The translations under genes were made by a program, and so were the position numbers. 33,654 bases of DNA from CAZQEZ01 sp964592475 (GTDB lineage Bacteria; Bacteroidota; Bacteroidia; Cytophagales; Cyclobacteriaceae), in contig CAZQEZ010000039.1 of the NCBI GenBank assembly GCA_964592475.1, positions 1 through 33,654 on the forward strand. Reading direction: 5' to 3'. Numbering within the stretch: the stretch's first letter is position 1; every line of letters begins with the position of its first letter. Under the pieces are notes generated by a model. The model was not told where the DNA came from and ran no database searches. It saw only the letters and a list, made by a program, of their open reading frames with translations. This document shows, piece by piece, positions 8,332-17,648 of this stretch.

Positions 8332-8371
8332 TTATCAGCAATAAATATTCTACTTTTTTAATAGCTGATAA
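8332..8371. promoter_or_regulatory. Inverted repeat in the dxs/scpA divergent region
   Basis: TTATCAGC (8332-8339) and GCTGATAA (8364-8371) are perfect inverted copies 24 bases apart. They sit about 27-66 bases upstream of the dxs start, where an operator or leader hairpin could act. No T-run follows on either strand. Function is unproven. Confidence 0.35.
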
Positions 8372-8423
8372 GGTGCGCGTAAAATTACATTAATTTTAAG
8401 ATAAAAAACTGCTCATTTCGTCT

Positions 8424-8431
8424 TATATTTG
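8424..8431 (+). promoter_or_regulatory. -7 promoter element for scpA
   Basis: TATATTTG matches TAnnTTTG and lies 39 bases before the TTG start of scpA, predicting a leader of about 35 bases. No clear -33 TTG is present at the expected spacing. Confidence 0.5.
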
Positions 8432-8470
8432 GAGCTAATTTTTGAGTCATCAAACTAAAAAATCCAAGCC

Positions 8471-9223
8471 TTGAGTTTCGAAATCAAACTACCTTTATTT
8501 GAAGGTCCGTTCGACTTGTTGTTATTTTTTATCGAAAGAGATGAGCTGGATATCTATGATATACCGATTGCAAAGATCACCTCCGATTTCCTGGATTATT
8601 TACATCATTTGGAAAATATGAATATCGAAGTTGCCAGTGAATTTATAGTGGTAGCCGCGACCTTGATGCGAATTAAAGCCAAAATGCTTCTTCCCCGTCC
8701 TCAATTAGACGAGCTTGGCAATGAAATTGATCCCAGAGAAGAATTAGTTAAACACCTGCTAGAATATAAAAAGTATAAGTCAGTGCTGGGTGAACTGAGT
8801 AAAATGGAAGAGGATCGCGATAATATGGAAAGCCGTGGTAACCTCTTAAAAGAAGTGCATAAGCTCAGCGAATCTACTAATGTAGAAGCTGAGTTGCAAC
8901 ATCTCGACTTATACAAGTTACTAAAGGTCTATCAAAAAGTGCTAAAAAGATTTGAAGCTGAAAAAAATAAACCCACACACCAAGTGGTTCAGTATCCATT
9001 TACCATTGCTCAAAAGAAGGAGTACATTTTAGATGTAATAAAACTACAGCAAAAAATATCTTTTGTTGCATTAATTGAAAAAGAACCTTACAAAGTAGCT
9101 GTAATTTATAATTTTCTGGCAATACTGGAGTTGCTTCAGTTAAATGAACTGATGATTTACGTTGGCGACGGGTTTAATAACTTTTGGATAGAAGAACGAG
9201 AAAAGCAGGAAGAAAAAGTGTAA
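8471..9223 (+). CDS. scpA: Segregation and condensation protein A
   Basis: The 250-residue protein is the kleisin of the bacterial SMC condensin, bridging the SMC heads with ScpB. The N-terminal motif F-E-I-K-L-P-L-F-E-G-P-F-D-L-L-L-F (3-19) is characteristic. It is followed by a helical kleisin region with L-M-R-I-K-A-K-M-L-L-P-R-P (66-78), an acidic linker and a C-terminal winged-helix-like part. The start is a TTG: an in-frame stop TAA lies at 8456-8458 and no ATG, GTG or other TTG intervenes, while the family motif begins right after it. No scpB or smc is in the window. It is convergent with ndk. Confidence 0.93.
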   Translation: MSFEIKLPLFEGPFDLLLFFIERDELDIYDIPIAKITSDFLDYLHHLENMNIEVASEFIVVAATLMRIKAKMLLPRPQLDELGNEIDPREELVKHLLEYKKYKSVLGELSKMEEDRDNMESRGNLLKEVHKLSESTNVEAELQHLDLYKLLKVYQKVLKRFEAEKNKPTHQVVQYPFTIAQKKEYILDVIKLQQKISFVALIEKEPYKVAVIYNFLAILELLQLNELMIYVGDGFNNFWIEEREKQEEKV

Positions 9224-9232
9224 AAATGAAAA

Positions 9233-9251
9233 AACCGGTATTAATCCGGTT
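9233..9251. terminator. Terminator-like hairpin between scpA and ndk
   Basis: AACCGG (9233-9238) pairs with CCGGTT (9246-9251) around a 7-base loop. A-rich sequence precedes it and T-rich sequence follows. It lies ten bases after the scpA stop and could also serve the convergent ndk gene. Confidence 0.6.
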
Positions 9252-9294
9252 CTTCATAAAGTTTTTTTATTTTAGCCGAAATCCCCCTGATTAA

Positions 9295-9714
9295 TTAAAA
9301 TTTTTCAAGATTACTAAAGAAGAAGTCTCCTTCAATTTTGGCATTTTCATCTGAATCGGAACCATGAACAGCATTGGCTTCTATAGATTTGGCAAACACC
9401 TTCCTTATGGTTCCTTCTTCTGCTTTGCTGGGGTCAGTAGCACCTATCAATTTTCTGAAATCCTCTACCGCGTTTTCTTTTTCCAAAATAATAGGAATTA
9501 TCACTCCGGAAGTCATAAACTGACATAAATCTTTGTAAAAAGGGCGTTCTTTATGCACTGCATAAAATTCACCAGCTTTTTCTGCTGTAAGCATGGTTTG
9601 CTTCATCGCTACAATTCTGAATCCTGCCTCCTCAATCATTTTAATAATAGCACCAGTATTACCAGCAGTGGTAGCATCTGGTTTTATCATCGTTAAAGTT
9701 TTGTTTCCAGCCAT
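9295..9714 (-). CDS. ndk: Nucleoside diphosphate kinase
   Basis: This 139-residue enzyme transfers the gamma phosphate between nucleoside triphosphates and diphosphates by a phosphohistidine. The sequence shows the N-terminal K-T-L-T-M-I-K-P-D-A (5-14), a Kpn-loop region near 88-105, and the active-site N-A-V-H-G-S-D-S with His117. Length is normal for the family. The start is the ATG at 9714; a -7 element TAATTTTG lies about 50 bases upstream. The next minus-strand gene is the small Cys-rich membrane peptide at 9798-9974, 83 bases upstream. Confidence 0.97.
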   Translation of the reverse strand: MAGNKTLTMIKPDATTAGNTGAIIKMIEEAGFRIVAMKQTMLTAEKAGEFYAVHKERPFYKDLCQFMTSGVIIPIILEKENAVEDFRKLIGATDPSKAEEGTIRKVFAKSIEANAVHGSDSDENAKIEGDFFFSNLEKF

Positions 9715-9763
9715 AGTTGTTTTGTATTTTAAAAATGTTAGAAGTAAATTATTATTTGGCTGG

Positions 9764-9771
9764 CAAAATTA
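9764..9771 (-). promoter_or_regulatory. -7 promoter element for ndk
   Basis: On the minus strand this reads TAATTTTG, matching TAnnTTTG. It lies 50 bases upstream of the ndk ATG and downstream of the small Cys-rich gene's stop, so ndk probably has its own promoter. No -33 match was found. Confidence 0.45.
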
Positions 9772-9797
9772 AAGTAAAAAGGGGGAAGGAAAAAGCA

Positions 9798-9974
9798 CTA
9801 TTCCTTTTGCTTAGCTTCCATTTGCTCCTGTATTTTTTTAAAATCTACGGCACTACAACTGCTGCATCCGCTACCACAACCATTGTCCTGTTTTGACTGC
9901 TTATAAAAGAAGTAAATCAGGTAAAATACCGCGGCAGCAAAAATTAAAAAAGTTGTTATTTCCTGAATCATCAT
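9798..9974 (-). CDS. Small Cys-rich membrane protein, FeoB-associated type
   Basis: A 58-residue reading frame starts at an ATG-ATG pair (9974 or 9971) and ends in TAG at 9798-9800. It encodes one N-terminal transmembrane helix (about residues 8-24), a short basic stretch, then C-G-S-G-C-S-S-C-S (33-41) and a charged helical tail. This layout matches the FeoB-associated Cys-rich membrane protein family (PF12669), found beside ferrous iron transporters. The cysteine cluster could bind metal. No feoA or feoB is present in this window, so the link to iron transport is by family only. It lies between ndk and engB, all on the minus strand. Confidence 0.75.
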   Translation of the reverse strand: MMIQEITTFLIFAAAVFYLIYFFYKQSKQDNGCGSGCSSCSAVDFKKIQEQMEAKQKE

Positions 9975-10046
9975 AATTACTTATCTCAATATGCTTTATT
10001 TTATTAACTACATTATGTGCCTGGTCGTTTAATTTTTTATGCTTTT

Positions 10047-10664
10047 TTAAATTTCACTTTGCAGCCGATCATGAATAATATCATCAATATAACTTAAAAG
10101 CTCCTCTCTACCTTCTTTTTTGAAAGCTGATGTAATAAAAATATCAGGCAATTCAACCCATTTTTTATGCAGTTCTTTTTTGTATATCGCTATATTCTTT
10201 TGAAGTTTTGTTACCGGTTGTTTATCCGCTTTGGTAAAAACAATTGCAAATGGAATCGCGTTTTCACCTAACCAGGTCATCAAATCCAAATCGGCGTTTT
10301 GTGGTTCATGGCGAGAATCGATTAAAAGCATGACGCAAAACATGTTTTCCCGATGAAGCAAATAGCTTTTGATCATTAGGTCCAACTGCTTCCTCAGTGA
10401 CTTGCTTACTTTGGCATAACCATAGCCAGGCAAATCGACCAGATACCACTGTTCATTAATATCAAAATGGTTTATTTGCTGGGTTTTTCCCGGAGTTGAA
10501 GATATTTTGGCAAGTTTTTTTCGATTTAGCAGCATGTTTATTAAAGATGATTTACCTACATTTGACCTACCGGCAAAAGCTATTTCAGGCTTATCAGGTG
10601 CCGGACATTGTTTAAAGTCAGTACTGCCTTTAATAAACTTTGCTTGAAAATCCTGTGCTTTCAT
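10047..10664 (-). CDS. engB: Ribosome biogenesis GTPase EngB (YsxC/YihA)
   Basis: This 205-residue GTPase acts in assembly of the large ribosomal subunit. Motifs: G1 G-R-S-N-V-G-K-S (32-39), G2 around T-P-G-K-T (57-61), G3 D-L-P-G (77-80), G4 T-K-A-D (144-147) and a G5-like T-S-A-F. Length is typical. The open frame extends 15 codons upstream to 10709, but the ATG at 10664 is preferred: it gives the family's usual N-terminus, and a good promoter (TTG-N20-TACTTTTG) lies inside the extension. The gene is divergent from the Kef-type antiporter. Confidence 0.95.
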   Translation of the reverse strand: MKAQDFQAKFIKGSTDFKQCPAPDKPEIAFAGRSNVGKSSLINMLLNRKKLAKISSTPGKTQQINHFDINEQWYLVDLPGYGYAKVSKSLRKQLDLMIKSYLLHRENMFCVMLLIDSRHEPQNADLDLMTWLGENAIPFAIVFTKADKQPVTKLQKNIAIYKKELHKKWVELPDIFITSAFKKEGREELLSYIDDIIHDRLQSEI

Positions 10665-10678
10665 CGTCTTGTTTTTTA

Positions 10679-10709
10679 CAAAAGTATTACATCTAATGCA
10701 GGCAATCAA
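10679..10709 (-). promoter_or_regulatory. engB promoter, -33 and -7 elements
   Basis: On the minus strand TTG (10709-10707), 20 bases, then TACTTTTG (10686-10679), the spacing expected of a Bacteroidota promoter. The start of transcription would be near 10675, about 11 bases before the ATG at 10664. Confidence 0.7.
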
Positions 10710-10777
10710 TTATTTTAGCGTTACACTAAACATAACCAGTCTTTTAAAGCTTATATTTTTTAAATTTACACTTTCGC

Positions 10778-12742
<1,965 letters not shown>

Positions 12743-12836
12743 ATTAAACGAAAATAACAAAAGCAAATCTTTCTTTTGCGAAGGAATAAAATATTCTTTA
12801 AGCAAAATTCATTAACATGAAATCCTGCTTAATATC

Positions 12837-12959
12837 CTAATACTTTTTTCGGCTTACTCCTATTACATCGACCGTTACTTGGTTATTCATTTTAATTAAT
12901 TGCTTTCCCAAGCCACTTTCTTTTTTATGAATCTCAATTATCCGATCAGAATCACCCAC
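12837..12959 (-). CDS. Possible short reading frame or gene remnant
   Basis: Between the antiporter and aspS, the minus strand has an open frame of about 43 codons. From the first possible start, a GTG at 12959, it encodes 40 residues beginning V-G-D-S-D-R-I-I-E-I-H and ending V-I-G-V-S-R-K-K-Y. The composition looks protein-like, with alternating charged and branched residues rather than AT-rich noise. It has no ATG before the internal methionine, no SD sequence and no recognised family. An in-frame TAG lies four codons upstream. It could be a small gene, a decayed fragment or chance. The rest of the gap shows only the aspS promoter. Confidence 0.3.
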   Translation of the reverse strand: MGDSDRIIEIHKKESGLGKQLIKMNNQVTVDVIGVSRKKY

Positions 12960-12975
12960 TGTAATAAACTATTCT

Positions 12976-12983
12976 TAAATTTG
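12976..12983 (+). promoter_or_regulatory. -7 promoter element for aspS
   Basis: TAAATTTG matches TAnnTTTG and lies 30 bases before the ATG at 13014, giving a leader of roughly 27 bases. The -33 position shows no TTG. Confidence 0.5.
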
Positions 12984-13013
12984 CAGCTTACTTTTTAATA
13001 AACATTGATTAAC

Positions 13014-14768
13014 ATGTATAGAACAAATACTTGTGGTGAATTACGACTTACCGACGTAAAAAAAGAAGTAGTACTTTGTGGTTGGGTACAAAGAATTCGC
13101 GATAAAGGCGGAATGATCTGGCTGGACCTGCGAGATCGTTATGGAATTACTCAGCTTATATTTGAAGAAGGCAGCACTGATGGAAATGTACTGGAAACAG
13201 TCCGATCTTGTGGTCGCGAATACGTGGTAAAAGCAAGAGGCATTGTGGCCGAACGCTTATCAAAAAACCCAAAAATACCTACTGGTGATATTGAAATAAA
13301 AGTGGATAAAATTGAGATTTTAAATCCTGCCAAAGTACCACCGTTTATTATTGAAGAAGAAACTGATGGTGGAGATGACTTGCGGATGAAATACCGATAC
13401 TTAGATTTAAGAAGAAGCCCGGTAAGAAAAAGCCTGGAGTTGAGACATAAAATGATGCAACATACCCGCAGGTATCTTGATGGTCAATCGTTTATTGAAG
13501 TAGAAACGCCGGTTTTAATTAAATCTACTCCGGAAGGAGCAAGAGACTTTGTGGTGCCTTCTCGTATGAATCCGGGTCAATTTTATGCTCTCCCTCAGTC
13601 ACCTCAAACCTTTAAGCAACTACTAATGGTAGGTGGTTTTGACAAATACTTCCAAATAGTTAAATGCTTTCGTGATGAAGATTTGCGAGCTGACCGTCAG
13701 CCGGAATTTACGCAAATTGACTGCGAGATGTCGTTTGTTACTCAAAATGATGTTATTAATATTTTTGAAGGGTTAATTAAATATCTCTTCGCCGAGCTAA
13801 AAGAGGTTGAAATGGGTGTTTTTCCACGTATAAATTATGATGAAGCGATCAAAAAATATGGCACAGACAAGCCTGATTTAAGATTTGATATGCCTTTTGT
13901 TGAAATTAATGATGAGGCACAAGGTAAAGATTTTAAAGTATTTGATGATGCTGAATTGGTGGTAGGTATCAATGCCAAAGGCTGTGGAAATTATACAAGA
14001 AAACAGGTGGATGCTCTGACTGAGTACGTGAAAAGACCACAAATTGGAGCTAAAGGTTTAGTTTATGTGAAATGTAATGAAGATGGAAGCTATAAGTCTT
14101 CAGTTGATAAATTTTATAATCAGGATGACCTTAAAGCATGGGCTGATAAATTTGATGCAGAGGCAGGCGACCTTTTACTTATTTTAGCTGGAGAAATAAA
14201 ACCAACCCGAACAGCCCTTTCAGAATTAAGATTGAAAATGGGAACAGCGTTGGGCTTAAGAGATAAAAATATTTTTAAGCCGCTTTGGGTAGTTGATTTT
14301 CCATTATTAGAATGGGACGAAGAGATGAAAAGATTTCACGCGATGCATCATCCTTTTACTTCGCCCAAGCCTGAAGACTGGAAACTATTGGATAGCAACC
14401 CCGCCAATGTGAGAGCCAATGCTTATGATCTTGTGATCAATGGAGTTGAAATTGGAGGCGGTTCTATACGAATTCACGACCGTGAAATGCAGCAGAAAAT
14501 GTTTAAGGCACTGGGTTTTACTGAAGAATTAGCCAAAGCACAATTTGGATTCCTTATGGAAGCATTTGAGTATGGTGCTCCCCCTCATGGCGGTATCGCT
14601 TTTGGTTTCGACCGGTTGTGCGCCTTATTTGGCGGCTCAGACTCTATTCGTGATTATATAGCATTTCCTAAAAACAATGCAGGAAGAGATGTAATGATAG
14701 ATTCACCATCTGCTGTTTCTGAGGATCAGCTTAACGAATTGCAAATAGCAGTGAAGAGAACCTATTAA
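13014..14768 (+). CDS. aspS: Aspartyl-tRNA synthetase
   Basis: The 584-residue class II synthetase charges tRNA-Asp. It begins M-Y-R-T-N-T-C-G-E-L-R, the usual bacterial start, with an N-terminal OB-fold anticodon-binding domain (to about 110). The catalytic core includes motif 2, F-R-D-E-D-L-R-A-D-R-Q-P-E-F (about 217-230), and motif 3, G-I-A-F-G-F-D-R-L, near the C-terminus. An inserted GAD-like domain lies between, as expected for bacterial-type enzymes of this length. An in-frame TTG at 13005 gives a longer frame, but the ATG at 13014 matches the family. The serine dehydratase gene follows after 36 bases and is probably cotranscribed. Confidence 0.97.
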   Translation: MYRTNTCGELRLTDVKKEVVLCGWVQRIRDKGGMIWLDLRDRYGITQLIFEEGSTDGNVLETVRSCGREYVVKARGIVAERLSKNPKIPTGDIEIKVDKIEILNPAKVPPFIIEEETDGGDDLRMKYRYLDLRRSPVRKSLELRHKMMQHTRRYLDGQSFIEVETPVLIKSTPEGARDFVVPSRMNPGQFYALPQSPQTFKQLLMVGGFDKYFQIVKCFRDEDLRADRQPEFTQIDCEMSFVTQNDVINIFEGLIKYLFAELKEVEMGVFPRINYDEAIKKYGTDKPDLRFDMPFVEINDEAQGKDFKVFDDAELVVGINAKGCGNYTRKQVDALTEYVKRPQIGAKGLVYVKCNEDGSYKSSVDKFYNQDDLKAWADKFDAEAGDLLLILAGEIKPTRTALSELRLKMGTALGLRDKNIFKPLWVVDFPLLEWDEEMKRFHAMHHPFTSPKPEDWKLLDSNPANVRANAYDLVINGVEIGGGSIRIHDREMQQKMFKALGFTEELAKAQFGFLMEAFEYGAPPHGGIAFGFDRLCALFGGSDSIRDYIAFPKNNAGRDVMIDSPSAVSEDQLNELQIAVKRTY

Positions 14769-14792
14769 ATTACCAATCATTATTAAGTTATA

Positions 14793-14797
14793 AGGAG
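14793..14797 (+). promoter_or_regulatory. Strong Shine-Dalgarno site before the serine dehydratase gene
   Basis: AGGAG lies 7 bases before the ATG at 14805. Most genes in this window have no SD, so this one stands out. It may support translation of a downstream operon gene. Confidence 0.6.
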
Positions 14798-14804
14798 AAA
14801 AAAC

Positions 14805-15719
14805 ATGCCATTTCTATTAAATGATTTTGCTGGCTGGAGGCAATATTGCCAGGATAAAAACTATAAACTGTGGGAGCCTGTGCTTGAATACGAAATAGAT
14901 CAAAAAGGCAGAACGGATACCGATATTTGGCAAGGCATGGAAAAAGCTTACGATGCAATGGTAGATGCAGTAGAAACCGGACTGAGGGAGGATATGACTT
15001 CCCGATCGGGCATGGTAAATAATGGAGGCAAAAAAGTATTTAACAGCAAAATAACGGTGCTCTCCCCTGAATTTCAACAATTAATAGCCAGAGCTTTATC
15101 TGCCAAAGAAGTTAATTCGTGCATGGGTCGAATAGTTGCTGCTCCTACCGCCGGAGCATCGGGAATTATACCAGGGGTATTATTCACGATGAAAGAGATT
15201 CATAATATTGAAAAGAAAACCATTTTAGAAAGTTTATTAATTGCTGCCGGCATAGGTTTGATAATAGAAAAAGTAGCTTCAGTAGCTGGAGCCGTAGGTG
15301 GATGCCAAGCCGAAACCGGAAGTGCCGGTGCTATGGCTTCTGGTGCTATCGTTTACAGTCTGGGTGGTACTATCGACCAGGTGTTCGATGCTGTAGCTAT
15401 TACTATTCAATGTATGCTTGGTTTGGTTTGCGATCCTGTAGCCGGGCTCGTGGAAGTTCCATGCATTGTGCGAAATGCCAGTGCAGCTGCAATAGCTTTT
15501 AGTTCAGCTCAAATGGCGCTTTCGGGGGTGGCACCTGTAATACCTGTAGACGAATGCGTGCAAGCAATGGGAGAAGTGGGACGGAGTATGGAAAGCCGTT
15601 ACAAAGAAACCGCCGAGGGTGGTTTAGCAGCTACTCCCACTGGTAAAGCCATCGCAGATAGAATATTAAATAAAAGCTTAAAAATAAAAGAAGCACAAAA
15701 AAATTCAAAAGATAATTAA
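14805..15719 (+). CDS. sdaAA: L-serine ammonia-lyase, iron-sulfur type, alpha subunit
   Basis: The 304-residue protein matches the catalytic alpha domain (PF03313) of [4Fe-4S] L-serine dehydratases, which convert serine to pyruvate and ammonia. The signature A-P-T-A-G-A-S-G-I-I-P-G (113-124) is present. Three cysteines, Cys167 (G-G-C-Q-A-E), Cys209 (V-C-D-P-V-A-G) and Cys220 (V-P-C), are in the family's cluster-ligand contexts. The single-chain and two-subunit forms also need a beta domain; none is fused and none is in the window, so a beta subunit must be elsewhere if the enzyme is two-subunit. It follows aspS by 36 bases with a strong SD. A hairpin lies just after the stop. Confidence 0.9.
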   Translation: MPFLLNDFAGWRQYCQDKNYKLWEPVLEYEIDQKGRTDTDIWQGMEKAYDAMVDAVETGLREDMTSRSGMVNNGGKKVFNSKITVLSPEFQQLIARALSAKEVNSCMGRIVAAPTAGASGIIPGVLFTMKEIHNIEKKTILESLLIAAGIGLIIEKVASVAGAVGGCQAETGSAGAMASGAIVYSLGGTIDQVFDAVAITIQCMLGLVCDPVAGLVEVPCIVRNASAAAIAFSSAQMALSGVAPVIPVDECVQAMGEVGRSMESRYKETAEGGLAATPTGKAIADRILNKSLKIKEAQKNSKDN

Positions 15720-15720
15720 T

Positions 15721-15753
15721 ATATAGTCCTCTGTAGCATTCAGAGAACTATAT
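15721..15753. other. Hairpin downstream of the serine dehydratase gene
   Basis: ATATAGTCCTCTG (15721-15733) pairs with CAGAGAACTATAT (15741-15753), 12 of 13 positions matching, around a 7-base loop. There is no T-run, so it is not a standard terminator; it could stabilise the transcript's 3' end. Confidence 0.5.
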
Positions 15754-15770
15754 AAATTATCAGCATTTTA

Positions 15771-16202
15771 TTAAACCAATGTCTTATTTGAATTAATTTT
15801 AAGCCATTCTTTAGCTTCATCCTCCTCCTCAAATTCCTTTATTACCAATCCAGGCATATTAAGCTTTTCTTTAAATATTTTTGCAGAAATCTCCATGAAA
15901 AAATTGTCTGCTAAAATCATGGCAATATATCTCGGGTTTTCAGGATCTACTGATTTAATTGATAAAGATTGCTCAAACCAGTCATTGAGTTGCCAATGCC
16001 TATCTTCTGGCATCACACTTAGCATTTTTTCATTAATAAACCACTGAGAGGGATAATATTTATCTAATAAATAGATAGCAAAATTCCACATGGCCCTGAA
16101 ATCTACTGATTTAGAAAGTTTTGAAAAACTAACATGAATATAATCCTGGATTTCATTATATCCTACCTCACCACATTTAAATTGTTTTAGTTCTATCATC
16201 AT
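15771..16202 (-). CDS. Hypothetical protein, possibly STAS/SpoIIAA-like
   Basis: The 143-residue soluble protein is not recognised with certainty. It has a short N-terminal strand region, I-H-V-S-F, then the helix W-N-F-A-I-Y-L-L-D-K-Y-Y, a segment R-Y-I-A-M-I-L-A-D-N, and an acidic C-terminal helix E-F-E-E-E-D-E-A-K-E-W-L. Alternating strands and helices ending in an acidic E-A-x-x-W-L helix recall the small STAS/SpoIIAA-like proteins common in Cytophagales. That resemblance is weak. It starts with tandem ATGs (16202 or 16199). It has no operon partner; serine dehydratase is convergent. Confidence 0.6.
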   Translation of the reverse strand: MMIELKQFKCGEVGYNEIQDYIHVSFSKLSKSVDFRAMWNFAIYLLDKYYPSQWFINEKMLSVMPEDRHWQLNDWFEQSLSIKSVDPENPRYIAMILADNFFMEISAKIFKEKLNMPGLVIKEFEEEDEAKEWLKINSNKTLV

Positions 16203-16457
16203 GTCTTAGTTAAAAAAATTAAATAATATACCATTATGTATTTGTAAGATAGATTTGTTTTAAAAGAAATTTAAGTATGATGTAAGAATAATCATTTATA
16301 GGATTCAATTTTACCAAAATAGTATTCATTATTTGAGTGATCATCAGCAGGTTAGAGGAAATACTCGATTCCCGTTTATTGGCTTACATTAAAAAAAACA
16401 TGTAATTTTTAATAGATGATAGCTGCTAAATTTGATTTTATATTATCAATTTTAAAC
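16203..16457. other. AT-rich non-coding stretch
   Basis: Together with the terminator this gap is 311 bases long. I see no reading frame with protein-like composition, no repeat shared with other parts of the window and no clear TAnnTTTG on the strand of the neighbouring gene. Confidence 0.5.
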
Positions 16458-16487
16458 AAAAAAAGCCGTCATTTCAGACAGCTTTTT
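16458..16487 (-). terminator. Rho-independent terminator for the minus-strand HAD operon
   Basis: On the minus strand GCTGTC, a 6-base loop and GACGGC form the stem, followed by seven T. The one non-Watson-Crick position is a U-G wobble in minus-strand RNA but a C-A mismatch in plus-strand RNA, so it is built for the minus strand. It lies 27 bases after the stop of the 74-residue gene. Confidence 0.8.
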
Positions 16488-16513
16488 CCACTTTTCTTAA
16501 GCAAATATTAATG

Positions 16514-16738
16514 TCACACTTCTGCAGTGACTTTATTCATCCACATCTTGTTACTTTTGTCTTCAGAAAAGTCGACGCCAATTTTTTGTAAATACTCCAT
16601 ACGCTGAGTCCAATATTGCCAACTTTCAATAAAGTCGTTGCGCAATTGGAAATCATAAAACTTATGCCATAATTCAAGCGACTTTCGCTTTTCTTCAGGA
16701 GTCATGTCCTTGAATTTTCTGGATGCTTTCATATTCAT
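16514..16738 (-). CDS. Small hypothetical protein in the HAD operon
   Basis: The 74-residue protein is highly charged and rich in Trp, Tyr and Lys, with a predicted helical body: M-T-P-E-E-K-R-K-S-L-E-L-W-H-K-F-Y-D-F (about 12-30), then W-Q-Y-W-T-Q-R-M-E-Y-L-Q-K (about 41-53). There is no signal peptide or membrane helix. It follows the HAD gene with a 4-base gap and shares its terminator, so the two are almost certainly cotranscribed. I do not recognise a family. Tandem in-frame ATGs (16738 and 16732) are both possible starts. Confidence 0.65.
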   Translation of the reverse strand: MNMKASRKFKDMTPEEKRKSLELWHKFYDFQLRNDFIESWQYWTQRMEYLQKIGVDFSEDKSNKMWMNKVTAEV

Positions 16739-16742
16739 ATTA

Positions 16743-17333
16743 TTATAATTGAATGATTTTTTTTATATTAGTCACTATCATTCCTGCTCGGGAGGCAGCT
16801 TCTAAACCCGGATCCCCATCTTCAAATACTTGACAAAACTGTGGTTCAACGTGTAGATATTCTGCACATTTGAGGAATGTATCTGGAGCAGGCTTTGGAT
16901 TTTCTACATCTTCGTAGGTAATCAAAACTTCAAATAAATCATAGATGTCAATGGCTTGTATAGTTTTAATGGCATTTACTCGAGGGCTTCCCGTGCCAGC
17001 AGCTAGGGGTAGTTTTCCATAATAGGCTTTAGCTATTTCCACCACTTCTTCTATCGGGCGTATTTCGTCAATCATCGAAATATAAGTTTCTTCTTTTTCT
17101 TCACCCAATTTAATAATATCATGAGGTAAATTAAGCTTTTCTACAATTACTTTAGAAATCCCCGGAGTAGGTACACCAGCTAATTCATAAAATAATTTTT
17201 CGGGGAAATGGAAACCATATTTCTTTCCCACCTCTTGCCATGCTTTATAATGTAAAGGCATTGAATTTACCAACGTACCATCTACATCAAATATTAAAGC
17301 TTTAGCTTTTGGATCAACCGATAATTTATTCAT
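16743..17333 (-). CDS. HAD-superfamily phosphatase, beta-phosphoglucomutase-like
   Basis: Starting from the ATG at 17333 the protein has 196 residues. HAD motifs are in order: D-V-D-G-T (motif I, nucleophile and acid Asp), a cap region after L-V-N-S-M-P-L-H-Y, A-G-T-G-S-P-R (motif II), K-P-A-P-D (motif III), and F-E-D-G-D-P-G-L (motif IV). The small helical cap placed just after motif I matches the beta-phosphoglucomutase/sugar-phosphate phosphatase subgroup (YqaB-like). The substrate is unknown. The open frame extends 28 codons upstream to 17417, but the extension is hydrophobic and unlike a HAD N-terminus, and a near-consensus -7 element lies within it. Confidence 0.88.
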   Translation of the reverse strand: MNKLSVDPKAKALIFDVDGTLVNSMPLHYKAWQEVGKKYGFHFPEKLFYELAGVPTPGISKVIVEKLNLPHDIIKLGEEKEETYISMIDEIRPIEEVVEIAKAYYGKLPLAAGTGSPRVNAIKTIQAIDIYDLFEVLITYEDVENPKPAPDTFLKCAEYLHVEPQFCQVFEDGDPGLEAASRAGMIVTNIKKIIQL

Positions 17334-17353
17334 TGAAAAGTTAATTGATGGTG

Positions 17354-17361
17354 CGAAGATA
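17354..17361 (-). promoter_or_regulatory. Possible -7 promoter element for the HAD operon
   Basis: On the minus strand TATCTTCG, one mismatch to TAnnTTTG, lies 20 bases before the ATG at 17333. No strong -33 is seen. Confidence 0.35.
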
Positions 17362-17648
17362 GGGAAAACTAAGTTAAAAACCTGCTCACTCCAAAAGGTA
17401 ACGAAAATTAAATTCACGTTACCTGGCCGCTTGTTGTTGCTGTCCTATTTTATTTTGAGTACTTGACCTTTATATTACTATACGATTTTAATTAAATTAG
17501 GATGCAAATTTAGTAAATTTTTTAAATGTGAACGTGTGCGAATATTAAATATTCATTATTTTAGCGTAAATTTTGAATTCAATCTCCTTTAATATTTTCC
17601 TCTTTTGGTTTGTTCAACCTTAACTATACTTTATTTAACTTTGAAATT

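Noticed and set aside
10665..10709. N-terminal extension of EngB by 15 residues
   Set aside because: The extension carries the promoter and does not match the family N-terminus.
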